This document shows, piece by piece, positions 8,841 through 18,186 of a stretch of 37,752 nt of DNA. Under the pieces are notes generated by a model, which saw only the letters and a program-made list of their open reading frames with translations, made no database searches and was not told the DNA's origin. Source of the DNA: an uncultured Porphyromonadaceae bacterium (GTDB taxonomy: Bacteria > Bacteroidota > Bacteroidia > Bacteroidales > Muribaculaceae); NCBI GenBank assembly GCA_947177365.1, contig CAMWUD010000002.1, positions 1-37,752 on the forward strand, read 5' to 3'. Numbering within the stretch: the stretch's first letter is position 1; every line of letters begins with the position of its first letter. Both the position numbers and the translations under genes were made by a program.

Positions 8841-10664
8841 TTAGATTTTTCTGTATTCAGCAAGCAGCTTTTTGTATTCAGCCGCATTTACACCGGCGCT
8901 TTCGCATAATCCGATAAAATCCTGGATTTCCTTGATTATACGGTTTATTTGTTCTCTGTTTTTCGTCTTGCGGTATTCGTCAATGCCGGATTGACGCAAG
9001 CGGACTCCTTTTTGAGTGCGGATAATCTCAGTCAGGATTCTTGCCTGAGTGTGATTTTGCTGTTCTCTATACCAGTCGCGGGCCTCTTTGAGTTTGCCTT
9101 GTTGCAGAAGGGTCCGGACGTTGTCTGGGTCTGTTCCTGAGTTAAGATTCTTTACAGCCTCATTCGCCTGCTTATGAATCCGGCCACCGATAGTACGCCA
9201 GTCTCCTTTACCTCCGGCAGCTGATGAAACCCATACCCACTTGCCATTGGGGTGGATGTCTCCATCCTTGTGTTTCTGTCTGGCAGGCTTGGGCTCCTCA
9301 TAGACAATCAGAGAAAGTTCTTTTTCTATTGATGCAATGAGAGCGTCAGCTCCGTTTTCTTTTTTTACGGTGTCCAGAAACTTATTCAGAGTGGTTCGTG
9401 CATCCGAAGAATTGCCGGAACGGATTTTCCCTTTCGCAGCGGCCTTGACTTCGCGCCACTGTCTTTCAAGAGCCTTGATTGCATCGTGATTGACTACCTG
9501 CTCCGGCATTTCAACAATTGTTTTGTTGTCGCTTACAGGAGCAGCAGTCATGATGTCCGGTATCTCAGGCACGATTAAATCCGCTTCTGCCGGCGGGATA
9601 ACTTCAGCAATAAGCAGGCTCATGGTGTTGTTGCGGAGCTTTTTGTCGGTTCTTATGGTTCTGGAGAACCCAGGACTGAGATTCCGCTCGAAATACGAAT
9701 TTCCGGCGGCATTGCCACGCAATAGCAAAAGCACACCCTCGCGATTTGCAATGTCGTTGTCTCTGAGAAATCGATCTAAAGATTCCCTTAATGAAACGCT
9801 GTCCGGGCTTTGGATGCAATCAATGGTGCTGCGGTTCAGACTGTAATGATACGTTCCACCGTCGGAGAGTGTCACCATGCCATTGACAAGCGGCTGGGAT
9901 GAACAGAGAAAGTCGGAAGCAAGCTTGTCGAGGGTATTCTCTTCGTTATCCCTTGGCAACCATTGGTTCTGATAGATGACGCTTTTCCAGATCATATCCT
10001 TGACATAGTCCTTCCGGGGGTCTATGCCTAAATTCTCATAGCATTGCACCACGGGCCCGGAGCCGTCATTTACATTAAAAAGCGAAAGAGTCAGATCGGC
10101 GCCTTCTGTCCATGCGACAAGCACGTTGTCACAGGCACATTCTTTTGACAACGACTCGCGTATGAATCTGCCTATGTATCGGTCGTATTCCACAACCTTG
10201 ACACGATTATAGCCACTGTCCTTGAAAAGCTCCTGAAGCAGAACGCGTTCATTGGGTCTGATGTCCGACTCGCATGCAATTACAAGAGGAACATTGGCAC
10301 GGTTGTCGCTCAAAGAGCCATAGCGGTTGAAGAGCACAAGGCGGAAAAAATCCGAGAATATCAATTCCGAGGCATCAAGCAGGAGATTCCTGATTGGTCT
10401 GGTCTGTCCGCCGATTGTGTAGGTGCTGTCTTCGACTATTCGTTTAAAATAATTGTCGAATGCGTTTGAGGTCCCGGCATGGGCGGCACGCAGGGCGTCT
10501 TCGCCTACTACTATGCCGGTATCCGAACAGTAAAAAGCCAACGGAGCCGGCCAATTGCCGCCAGGCATTGGCAATAGTCTGTTCTCACCGTCGCGTTGCC
10601 AGTATTCATAGGATACGCGGCGGTGAGATATCGAGATTATTATTTTGTAACTGTCTCCGGTCAT
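8841..10664 (-). CDS. Divergent Hsp70/actin-fold (ASKHA-like) protein with C-terminal KWVW...GDWR motif region
   Basis: N-term IIISISHRRVSYEYW...GIVVGEDALRAA resembles the Hsp70-like phosphate-1/adjacent region; 'FSDFFRLVLFNRYG', 'VLVAWTEGADLTLSLFNV' resembles phosphate 2. Start overlaps the upstream stop (ATGA). Confidence 0.55.
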   Translation of the reverse strand: MTGDSYKIIISISHRRVSYEYWQRDGENRLLPMPGGNWPAPLAFYCSDTGIVVGEDALRAAHAGTSNAFDNYFKRIVEDSTYTIGGQTRPIRNLLLDASELIFSDFFRLVLFNRYGSLSDNRANVPLVIACESDIRPNERVLLQELFKDSGYNRVKVVEYDRYIGRFIRESLSKECACDNVLVAWTEGADLTLSLFNVNDGSGPVVQCYENLGIDPRKDYVKDMIWKSVIYQNQWLPRDNEENTLDKLASDFLCSSQPLVNGMVTLSDGGTYHYSLNRSTIDCIQSPDSVSLRESLDRFLRDNDIANREGVLLLLRGNAAGNSYFERNLSPGFSRTIRTDKKLRNNTMSLLIAEVIPPAEADLIVPEIPDIMTAAPVSDNKTIVEMPEQVVNHDAIKALERQWREVKAAAKGKIRSGNSSDARTTLNKFLDTVKKENGADALIASIEKELSLIVYEEPKPARQKHKDGDIHPNGKWVWVSSAAGGKGDWRTIGGRIHKQANEAVKNLNSGTDPDNVRTLLQQGKLKEARDWYREQQNHTQARILTEIIRTQKGVRLRQSGIDEYRKTKNREQINRIIKEIQDFIGLCESAGVNAAEYKKLLAEYRKI

Positions 10665-13600
10665 TTCAGCATGTCCAACAAAGTTTTGTCATAAAATTTC
10701 ATGCCTTCAAGGATTATCACCGGGGCTACAAAACTGAAAGCTTTGCCTCCTTGCTGAGACTCCCTGACGGCGGCACGGAACTCCGGCATATTCTGCACAT
10801 ATCCTGAAATGCTCATTTCCCGACAGGCTGCTTCAAGCATGGCCGGGTTTACCTGCCATCCGAACAATTGACGCGCTGCCGAATAGAAGAAACCACAGAA
10901 TTCGGTGAATTTGTCTGCTTGCGGCCGGTTGTTGTCTGTACGCAGTCTGATTCCAATCTGTTCGAGCATGGCGGGTGTTATGGAATTTGTAAACTCAATA
11001 GGCCGTGCGATGTTGTCGTTGCCTGTGAGTTCGAATCCGGACTCGCCGATTATCTCTGACGGCTGCTGATTGCGGGGGCGCTGCAGGATGGTATCGCCCT
11101 TGGCCAGACCCTTCGACACCTCATATTTGATACTTGTGTCGTGAAGCTGCGGCAACTTGATCTGTTGCCAGCCGGCCAAAGTCTCTTTCATATGTTTTTC
11201 GCCATATCCCATCACGAACATCTGACCATAGTATTGCTTTGCGGCTTCGGAATTGATTGTGTCGAGCCACTGGAAGAGGCGGGAGCCCTTGCCGGCGAAT
11301 GTCACGCGTACGTTCGGTTTATTGCGTGACGGCCATTCGGTTTCGGGTGTCTTGTTCAAGTCGTCGATAAGCTTATGCGCCACCTGTCCGGCATAGTACA
11401 TGAGCAGACCGGTCACATACATGTTGACACACATCAGCTGAGGGCAGTCGGCTGCTATTCGCTGATAAAACTTTTCCAGCTGATTGTCGTCAAGGCGATT
11501 GACTATCTGGTCGAAGAAGTATGGCGCAGTGTGCTCATTGTAGGTGTCATTGCCGAAATTCAGCCCTACCATTTTGATATGGAACTCGGCGCAGATTGAA
11601 TTGAGAACATTTTTAAACTCAGGGAATCGCGACACAGACTGAGACACGCGCTGGGCGGCAAAACGCAGTGAGTTCTGTTTAATCATGGTAATGCCGCCTC
11701 TAAGATAAAACAGGGCAGAGATGTCGGTGGTACTTCCTCCTACGTCAAAGCAGAGATTCAGAACATTTGCCTCGGTACCATACTTCACGGAAATGAAATT
11801 GGCCACCGCTTCCGCCTCGGAAAGACTCGCATTGGATCTGGCATTGGCCATGGTGTACATAGGTTCCGGGTCGTAGGAAACCTCTTTGTCGGGATTGTCC
11901 GGCATAAAATCTTCCGCAGCTGTCGCGGATGGGACATGTGCCGGTTCTTCAGCAGAGGCGCCGAAAGCCGAATCTTCGCCGAATGTGTTCTGGCCGCCGA
12001 ATCCGCCGCCGAATCCGCCGCCGAATCCGCCGTTGCCATTGCCACCGAATCCGCCACCGAATCCGCTATTGCCATTTCCACCGAATCCCCCACCGAATCC
12101 ATTGTCGGCATCCGCTGAGGACTGACCGGTGGCTCCAAAGGCTCCGTTACCGATGTTTGCGCCTAACTGGCCGTTGCCAGTATACCGGCTGATGTTCAGC
12201 TCATATCTATCGCCATTCTCTTTAAGAACGGGAACCACATTTTTTATACTGTCCCAGATGGTCTGGTATGAATAAAGCAGCTGCCCGGCCATGGCCGACG
12301 GATATGACCACTTGATGCTTTCCGGCACAAAACCGTCGGCAAACAAGGTGGCATATACCTGAAGCATGAGTGTCCGCAGGAATGCGCTCTTGTAGGCTTT
12401 GTCATCGTCGGTATCCTCCCATTTCATGTTATGGATCTGCGTTACTTCTCCCACGCCGTTCGGATATCGCAGTGTGATTTTGTTCTTCTCTGAATTGGCG
12501 AAAGGCAGGTTGTCGGAGAAACTGGGGAAACCGCCAACTACCTCTTTCTCGTTTCTCATTTTAAGAGATTCTCCGGGTTTGAGCGCTGGCAGGCGCCGGT
12601 TGTCGTGGATTGTCAGTACACTCTTTATGGCGTTTGACATTACTGACGAACCCGCTCCCTGGAAGAAAAACACCTGGTTTTCCCTGGGTACAAGAGGTTT
12701 TCCGGGAAGCTCGTTCCCAAGAAGCGAGACTCGCTGGTTTCTGAAGATAAACCCTTGTTCCTGTGTGTTGTCGCTTGAATAGGCAATAGATGTGTTGGTA
12801 CTTCCGAAGTCAATGCCTAAACGGACAGGATTGAGCGATGAATGGGAGCCGGGGCGCATCCAGTCATGCGGCAGTCCGCTGTTTATTGCCGAACTGTAAT
12901 TTATCAGAAGGTAGCCCCCTTCTTTGTCGGTAGGGGAAAGCAGTCGCACTCCTTTGAACGGTTTGTCGGAACGATATATCTCGTATTTGTACGGATTGTC
13001 GGCGACTGCTTCATCGGATATTACCATCAGTTCCGACTTCACTACGTTTTCGGGTGCGACAATGCGTCCGTTCTCGCTCAGAAACACCGGTGCCTGTTCT
13101 TTGTCAACGATAATGCGGAAATAGTCGCCCTGCATGTCGCCGACGAACGGGAAGGCACGGTACGACGAGCTTGTCCCGTAATGCGGAAGTTCGTTGTACA
13201 TGAAGTAGGCATCCCATTGCCGGGAGATGAAATTCGGCCAGATAAGGATGTCCTTGTTCATGATTTCACAGTCAGATGTATATACTTTCTTGAACTGTCG
13301 GCGTATGCCGGAATCGGTGACAAGTGTAAGTACGACTTCAAGGTTGCCGCTGCGTACCATCGGGTCATACGTGGCTTTAAGTGTGGAAGCGATGGCGCTT
13401 GACGAGCCGGACATGCCCACAAGTGCCGCTACGTTCTTGCCGAATACGTTTAATCCCTGTGCACTCAGCGGGAGTGCGAAGTATGCCTTGTCCTGCATTC
13501 CTTTCACATCTGCGGTCAGAACCAGAATAGGCAGATTCACCATGTCGGCGGGACTGACATTCAGATTAAGCTTGGCAATACGCGCAGAGTCGTCGAGCAA

Positions 13601-14572
13601 TAGATTCTTTGGGTCGAACTCCACTCCGCCATTCATCTCATTTTCTGAAATGATGCCTTCGACGCCATTGAGAATATCCTTATGGCAGAACAATTTTTCA
13701 AACGGGCCTCCGAACGCCGCGCTTACAGGCGGAGTGCTGCCGATGGAAAGAGCTATGCCGTCGCGCTCGGCACGTTCTGCAATTTCCTCCTTCCACTTGC
13801 TCAGCAGAGTGCGGATTGAAGTATAGTTGACTCCTTCGCCGTCGGGAAGTGCCTTATAGTAGTCTTCCGCATTGCCGAGTCCATTCAGGATATGGCTGAC
13901 ATAAGCATGCAGGGTGGCAATCTGCATAGGCTTCATCGACGATTTGAGAGGGTCGATGAACTTACCGGTTACAACATCAATCCAAGGCAGTTCGTCGTCG
14001 GATTCGCATTTATAACCGGAGGATGTGAACAGCAGTGATTCGGGCGCAGTGGCTCCTACTACCGTTTTTCGGTATTTTATTACGTTTATAAACGGAGTCG
14101 CAGTCTGGTTGTCGGTGAGATTCTGGTCGCACCAGCGGTTCCTGCGGCGGAGCAGCATATTTCCGAATGCGCCTTTTGGCTCGTAGATGTTCTCTGTCTT
14201 GGCTGCTTCTTTGCCGTCGCTGTACGAAAGTTCGATTTTTCTTACGCTGATATGGGCATAGTCCAGAGCCATGCAGGCTATAAGTCCGCGCCATTCGTCA
14301 ACCAGCTGTGTGTAATAGCCTACGAGATTGTTTGCAGCATTGACGCTGCCACTTGTGGCTACATGGTCGATAGCGGTCTTGAACAGGTCGACACGGGCGA
14401 ATGCCGTGGGAATGCCTGAGACAAGTTGTCCGACATTAGTCTTTTTGCTTAATTGCGGTGTGATTATGTTTTTGATGAATACAGTGGTATTGCCAAGCTG
14501 GGACCAGTTGTCGAGTGAACCGGAGGGAATGGCAGATGTATTCACATCAATAGTGAGCGGTTTGTTGGCCAT
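10661..14572 (-). CDS. Large Hsp70/actin-fold ATPase-like protein with Gly/Phe-rich insertion
   Basis: 1303 aa; phosphate-1 motif RLGIDFGSTNTSIAYSS, phosphate-2 motif NLCFDVGGSTTDISALFY, 'VTFAGKGSRLF' adenosine-like motif; FG-rich tract between them; about 590-aa N-terminal region of unknown fold. Confidence 0.75.
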   Translation of the reverse strand: MANKPLTIDVNTSAIPSGSLDNWSQLGNTTVFIKNIITPQLSKKTNVGQLVSGIPTAFARVDLFKTAIDHVATSGSVNAANNLVGYYTQLVDEWRGLIACMALDYAHISVRKIELSYSDGKEAAKTENIYEPKGAFGNMLLRRRNRWCDQNLTDNQTATPFINVIKYRKTVVGATAPESLLFTSSGYKCESDDELPWIDVVTGKFIDPLKSSMKPMQIATLHAYVSHILNGLGNAEDYYKALPDGEGVNYTSIRTLLSKWKEEIAERAERDGIALSIGSTPPVSAAFGGPFEKLFCHKDILNGVEGIISENEMNGGVEFDPKNLLLDDSARIAKLNLNVSPADMVNLPILVLTADVKGMQDKAYFALPLSAQGLNVFGKNVAALVGMSGSSSAIASTLKATYDPMVRSGNLEVVLTLVTDSGIRRQFKKVYTSDCEIMNKDILIWPNFISRQWDAYFMYNELPHYGTSSSYRAFPFVGDMQGDYFRIIVDKEQAPVFLSENGRIVAPENVVKSELMVISDEAVADNPYKYEIYRSDKPFKGVRLLSPTDKEGGYLLINYSSAINSGLPHDWMRPGSHSSLNPVRLGIDFGSTNTSIAYSSDNTQEQGFIFRNQRVSLLGNELPGKPLVPRENQVFFFQGAGSSVMSNAIKSVLTIHDNRRLPALKPGESLKMRNEKEVVGGFPSFSDNLPFANSEKNKITLRYPNGVGEVTQIHNMKWEDTDDDKAYKSAFLRTLMLQVYATLFADGFVPESIKWSYPSAMAGQLLYSYQTIWDSIKNVVPVLKENGDRYELNISRYTGNGQLGANIGNGAFGATGQSSADADNGFGGGFGGNGNSGFGGGFGGNGNGGFGGGFGGGFGGQNTFGEDSAFGASAEEPAHVPSATAAEDFMPDNPDKEVSYDPEPMYTMANARSNASLSEAEAVANFISVKYGTEANVLNLCFDVGGSTTDISALFYLRGGITMIKQNSLRFAAQRVSQSVSRFPEFKNVLNSICAEFHIKMVGLNFGNDTYNEHTAPYFFDQIVNRLDDNQLEKFYQRIAADCPQLMCVNMYVTGLLMYYAGQVAHKLIDDLNKTPETEWPSRNKPNVRVTFAGKGSRLFQWLDTINSEAAKQYYGQMFVMGYGEKHMKETLAGWQQIKLPQLHDTSIKYEVSKGLAKGDTILQRPRNQQPSEIIGESGFELTGNDNIARPIEFTNSITPAMLEQIGIRLRTDNNRPQADKFTEFCGFFYSAARQLFGWQVNPAMLEAACREMSISGYVQNMPEFRAAVRESQQGGKAFSFVAPVIILEGMKFYDKTLLDMLK
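11986..12104 (-). repeat. In-frame GFGGGFGG(N)GN low-complexity repeat tract
   Basis: Repeated ccgccgaat units on the + strand; protein NGFGGGFGGNGNSGFGGGFGGNGNGGFGGGFGGGFGG. Confidence 0.9.
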
Positions 14573-14574
14573 AG

Positions 14575-16245
14575 TTATTCGTTGAAGTGCTGAGCGATAG
14601 TCACAGCGTTATACATCTGTGCGAGGAACTCCTCTTTCAGAGTTGTCGCCTGAGCTTCGACAGGGAGTGTGTCATCGCTTTTGAGAAGGCTTATCAGTGT
14701 ATTGAATCGCCGGTCGGCGGCGGAGTTGAAGACTGCGACTCCGGTTTTGTCCCAATGGTGAGCCTCGTCGTCGAATACTGTTCCCGGGTCTATGTTGTGC
14801 AGACCGTTTATATCTGTGATGAAGGCATCAGGGGAAAAGATGAATTTTCCGGCACCTACGGATTTGAAAATCTGATATATCCAGCCGAATACCACATTGC
14901 TTTTTACAAACTTGTATCCGAATTCCTTCAGATATTCATCGATTTCGGCGCACTGTGCATCCGACAATTCGTTGAAATTGCTGAACTTGGCAGAGTCAAG
15001 ATAGTTAAGCAACTGTGCGGTGCCGCACACTCCTTCATGTGCACCTTCGAACTTCGACAGAATGATGTGCGCAAGCGAAAGCAGGGCACCGAGCTTGTTC
15101 TCGAACACTTCACCGCGTTCCGCGCCCACAAAGCTCGCGCCGGACAGCTGCATGTTCCCATTGTCATCAACCGCCACCGTCCTGAAATCATATTCGGCAT
15201 CTCCGATTTGTTCGAGTTTCGCGCGGTCCTCATTAAAGAAGTCGTATGCGGCAACAGCACACATCAGCTCGGCCACATGGCAGTCGTTGCGCTGTTCATG
15301 GCCACCCGTGACAACGTTTCCTTCCTGACCGTCGGAGTAATTGATTTTCAGACTGCTCGGCCAGCCGATATGATACATTCGCTTGTATGTTTTCTTGACC
15401 GTAGTGTCATCGTTATAGAAACTGAGCGCGGCCTGAGAGTTAAGAGCGAAATTATTGGCGTCGGCTATGATTTTATCAGATGCAAGCTGGTCGTCGGCCG
15501 GTGTTTTGAACGTAAAGTAATCGGTAAGAAGAGTGGAGCCGAACAGAACCTTTTTTAGATTCAATTCGTTATTTCCGCCGGTAAGAATTTTCAGAGCCTC
15601 GCTTATGGCAATCGGCACTACTGGAATCGAGGAAGCTCCGGTGCCACCGAAAACACTGCCGAAAACAAACACTCGCGAGTTTGCCGCGTGCTTGTTGAGC
15701 AGTTCGAGATATTTGGCGAGCTCTTTTTCCTGCGTCTTGACCGTCTCGCCACCTTTCTTTGCATTTATGGCCGCTTCGATGATGCCATGATACATGAGCA
15801 TGGAACCAAGATGTGTCTGTGCCCTGTATCCGTGGTCAAGCTTGAATTGCTGTACCGAATCTTTTTCGAATAGCAGGTCTGACAAATCCTGATTGTCCTG
15901 ACGCTGTTCGTCTGAAAGATTCTTGGTGGCGGCAAGGGCGTGCAGCGTCATCCGGCTTGGAGTGGAGTAGTCGGTGAAGAAGCGGTAGAGCTTCAGTTTG
16001 GCTGAGAAAAAGGTGTTGCTTCGCTGTTCGCCTCCCTGATTTGAGGCATCGTTTGTCTTTACTTTGTTGTATAGCTCGATAAGGCTTTCGACTCTGTCCT
16101 TGTTGCCGTTGTTCTGGTCAGTGTCGAGTGTCAGGACCTCAATGGTCTGGTTGTCGAAGAGTCCGGCAGCACACAGATGCACAAAGGCTTCGAGACACCG
16201 CATTCCGGTACCTCCGATAGCAATCAGAAATAGTTTGTCGTCCAT
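14575..16245 (-). CDS. Tubulin-like (Tubulin_2-type) GTPase-fold protein
   Basis: N-term LFLIAIGGTGMRCLEAFVHL (nucleotide-binding glycine loop), 'VLTLDTDQNN', and 'VFGSVFGGTGASSIPVV' as a degenerate tubulin GGGTG(S/T)G signature. Confidence 0.72.
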   Translation of the reverse strand: MDDKLFLIAIGGTGMRCLEAFVHLCAAGLFDNQTIEVLTLDTDQNNGNKDRVESLIELYNKVKTNDASNQGGEQRSNTFFSAKLKLYRFFTDYSTPSRMTLHALAATKNLSDEQRQDNQDLSDLLFEKDSVQQFKLDHGYRAQTHLGSMLMYHGIIEAAINAKKGGETVKTQEKELAKYLELLNKHAANSRVFVFGSVFGGTGASSIPVVPIAISEALKILTGGNNELNLKKVLFGSTLLTDYFTFKTPADDQLASDKIIADANNFALNSQAALSFYNDDTTVKKTYKRMYHIGWPSSLKINYSDGQEGNVVTGGHEQRNDCHVAELMCAVAAYDFFNEDRAKLEQIGDAEYDFRTVAVDDNGNMQLSGASFVGAERGEVFENKLGALLSLAHIILSKFEGAHEGVCGTAQLLNYLDSAKFSNFNELSDAQCAEIDEYLKEFGYKFVKSNVVFGWIYQIFKSVGAGKFIFSPDAFITDINGLHNIDPGTVFDDEAHHWDKTGVAVFNSAADRRFNTLISLLKSDDTLPVEAQATTLKEEFLAQMYNAVTIAQHFNE

Positions 16246-16263
16246 TGATTGTGCTTTGAGTAA

Positions 16264-16605
16264 TTAGAACCAGGTTCCGACTTTTGAATTCGGGAACATC
16301 TTGCTGACGAGGAATCCGATGAAGATGAACAGCAGAACGCATACACCGGCGGCTATGCCCGAGTGCATGAAATATGCGCTTTGATTGCTCGGTACACTGA
16401 TGCCGCTTCCGATGATGAAGTTGATGATGAATCCCACGACACCGGCAGTGATGCACAGTATCCAGAAGCAGACTCTCCGTTTGGTGGTTCCGGGGTTGTT
16501 GGGTTTGAACAGAATGAGGTTTGAGATTATCACGGCAAGCAGAAATGCCACCACCATGACTACGATTGCCCACATATAGGCTGATGTGATTGATACTTGT
16601 TCCAT
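16264..16605 (-). CDS. Small integral membrane protein (three predicted TM segments)
   Basis: 113 aa with hydrophobic stretches MWAIVVMVVAFLLAVIISNLILF, VCFWILCITAGVVGFIINFIIG, SGIAAGVCVLLFIFIGFLV; colinear in the operon. Confidence 0.75.
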   Translation of the reverse strand: MEQVSITSAYMWAIVVMVVAFLLAVIISNLILFKPNNPGTTKRRVCFWILCITAGVVGFIINFIIGSGISVPSNQSAYFMHSGIAAGVCVLLFIFIGFLVSKMFPNSKVGTWF

Positions 16606-16621
16606 TGTATATAGTTTCGAT

Positions 16622-18133
16622 TTATTCAGAGATTGTCTTGATATAATAAGTGTAGAGGATGCGGCCTTGCGGATTCGACGAGGCGGCTGTCAGTGTTTCC
16701 TTGATTGAATTGGCAAGCGACGGATTGCCGGGACAACCGAAGAATGCATCGGCTTCGGCTATGCAGGGCATGGCTTTTGAAATCACGATGTTGGCTCTGA
16801 ACAGGTCTGTAGAATTTGTGTTCCCCGAGAACGAGCCATCGAACTGACCATCGAAATCAACATTGATTTCATTCCAGCCGGCGGGCATTTCCTTGACTGT
16901 GTGCATAGATGCGGTAAGGAACATATTCACCTCCGGTTTGTTGATGCGTTCTACTTCATCCGCAGAGATTGAGTCGCCTTTCTCCGATATGGCAAGCATG
17001 GTTTCAGCCATGTCAAAGACACGGATTTCCACATCGTCGATTCTGAAGCCGTCCTGAGCGCCAAAGTCAATATAAAGGTCGCTTAACAGATGCTCGTATC
17101 TGATGTCGTCGGGCACACCGGCCTCTTGCATGCGTTTTGCGTTGGTAATGGCATTTTTCCAGTTCACGCCAAGCGGATAATACTCGGCCAGCGCGCCAAG
17201 AGATACGTCGAGTGGCGCGTAGCCGCTTGAGGCTCCGCCGGCTGTGGCAAATGGTTTGCAGTAGCTGACATAGTCATTGGTTCCTCCATTTTCAATGACT
17301 GCGGTCACGAAGTCTGTTCCATTGTCGTTGTGATAGTTGCCGCCTTGTTTGAGGGAGATGTATTTTGTTGCGGTAGGATAGGCGAAATCATGGCTGCCCA
17401 GAACATATTTCGGAGTAGTAGGGGCTGTCATGCCCACCGCGTTTTCGACTAATGAATTCAGACGGTTGGCATTGTCATCGAATACAGCGAGAAACATGTG
17501 CTTGTCTTTGCCGTTCTCAGTAAAATCCCACTTGTAGAAAGTTATGTTATTGCCATTCGAAAGCCACTCAATAAAGTAACGTTTTGCATAAGCAGCCTTT
17601 TCAATACCGGCTCCTTTATATTCTTCAAAATCGGTCATCAGCAGAGCAGGCTGATTTTCAGAGACTATTTGTTGCAATGTGGCTTCAATCGGAGCTTTCT
17701 GCTTGTCGTAGGTGCGTGGGTTGAGCATGTAATTGTACAGCTGGGTGTGCGAATAGTCCAGCGGCTGTATCTTTTCGTCAGCCAATCCATAGAATCTGAT
17801 GGCTTGATTTGCTGCAAGTTTGTTTATAATCGCCTGCAGTATTTTCTTGCTTTCTTCGGTCGAATATGCGTAATTCATGCCGTCGGACATGTCGACGTAT
17901 ACTGATGCGCCGTCATTCAGCAGATGTGTGTCATGTGTAAGTTCGACGTAGCGGTCGAGTTGTACCCGCTGAAAAGTGTATGAAGGCGTTCTTGTCAGTA
18001 GCCATGCCAGCAGGCCGACAATCACTATGACACATGCCAGAGCACCTGCTATAAGGAATCGTGAGGTTGATTTTTTCTTTTTGCCATTACGTGAACGTGT
18101 AGACGAAGATGAATGTGATGACCTGCGAGCCAT
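16622..18133 (-). CDS. Membrane-anchored protein with VWA-like domain
   Basis: Basic/Ser N-terminus, TM FLIAGALACVIVIVGLLAWLL, then 'ASVYVDMSDGMNYAY' (MIDAS-like DxSxG) and 'ALLMTDFEEY'. Confidence 0.55.
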   Translation of the reverse strand: MARRSSHSSSSTRSRNGKKKKSTSRFLIAGALACVIVIVGLLAWLLTRTPSYTFQRVQLDRYVELTHDTHLLNDGASVYVDMSDGMNYAYSTEESKKILQAIINKLAANQAIRFYGLADEKIQPLDYSHTQLYNYMLNPRTYDKQKAPIEATLQQIVSENQPALLMTDFEEYKGAGIEKAAYAKRYFIEWLSNGNNITFYKWDFTENGKDKHMFLAVFDDNANRLNSLVENAVGMTAPTTPKYVLGSHDFAYPTATKYISLKQGGNYHNDNGTDFVTAVIENGGTNDYVSYCKPFATAGGASSGYAPLDVSLGALAEYYPLGVNWKNAITNAKRMQEAGVPDDIRYEHLLSDLYIDFGAQDGFRIDDVEIRVFDMAETMLAISEKGDSISADEVERINKPEVNMFLTASMHTVKEMPAGWNEINVDFDGQFDGSFSGNTNSTDLFRANIVISKAMPCIAEADAFFGCPGNPSLANSIKETLTAASSNPQGRILYTYYIKTISE

Positions 18134-18186
18134 AGATAGGTTTATTGTAGCTGCTCTATAGACATCTCCTGATTTGAGCGGGTACG

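Noticed and set aside
11986-12104. Possible CRISPR or DNA-level tandem array
   Set aside because: Short imperfect 9-nt units without spacers; explained by an in-frame Gly/Phe-rich protein tract.
14587-15558. 323-aa plus-strand ORF
   Set aside because: Lies wholly antisense to the tubulin-like gene, whose protein has coherent motifs; treated as a shadow ORF.
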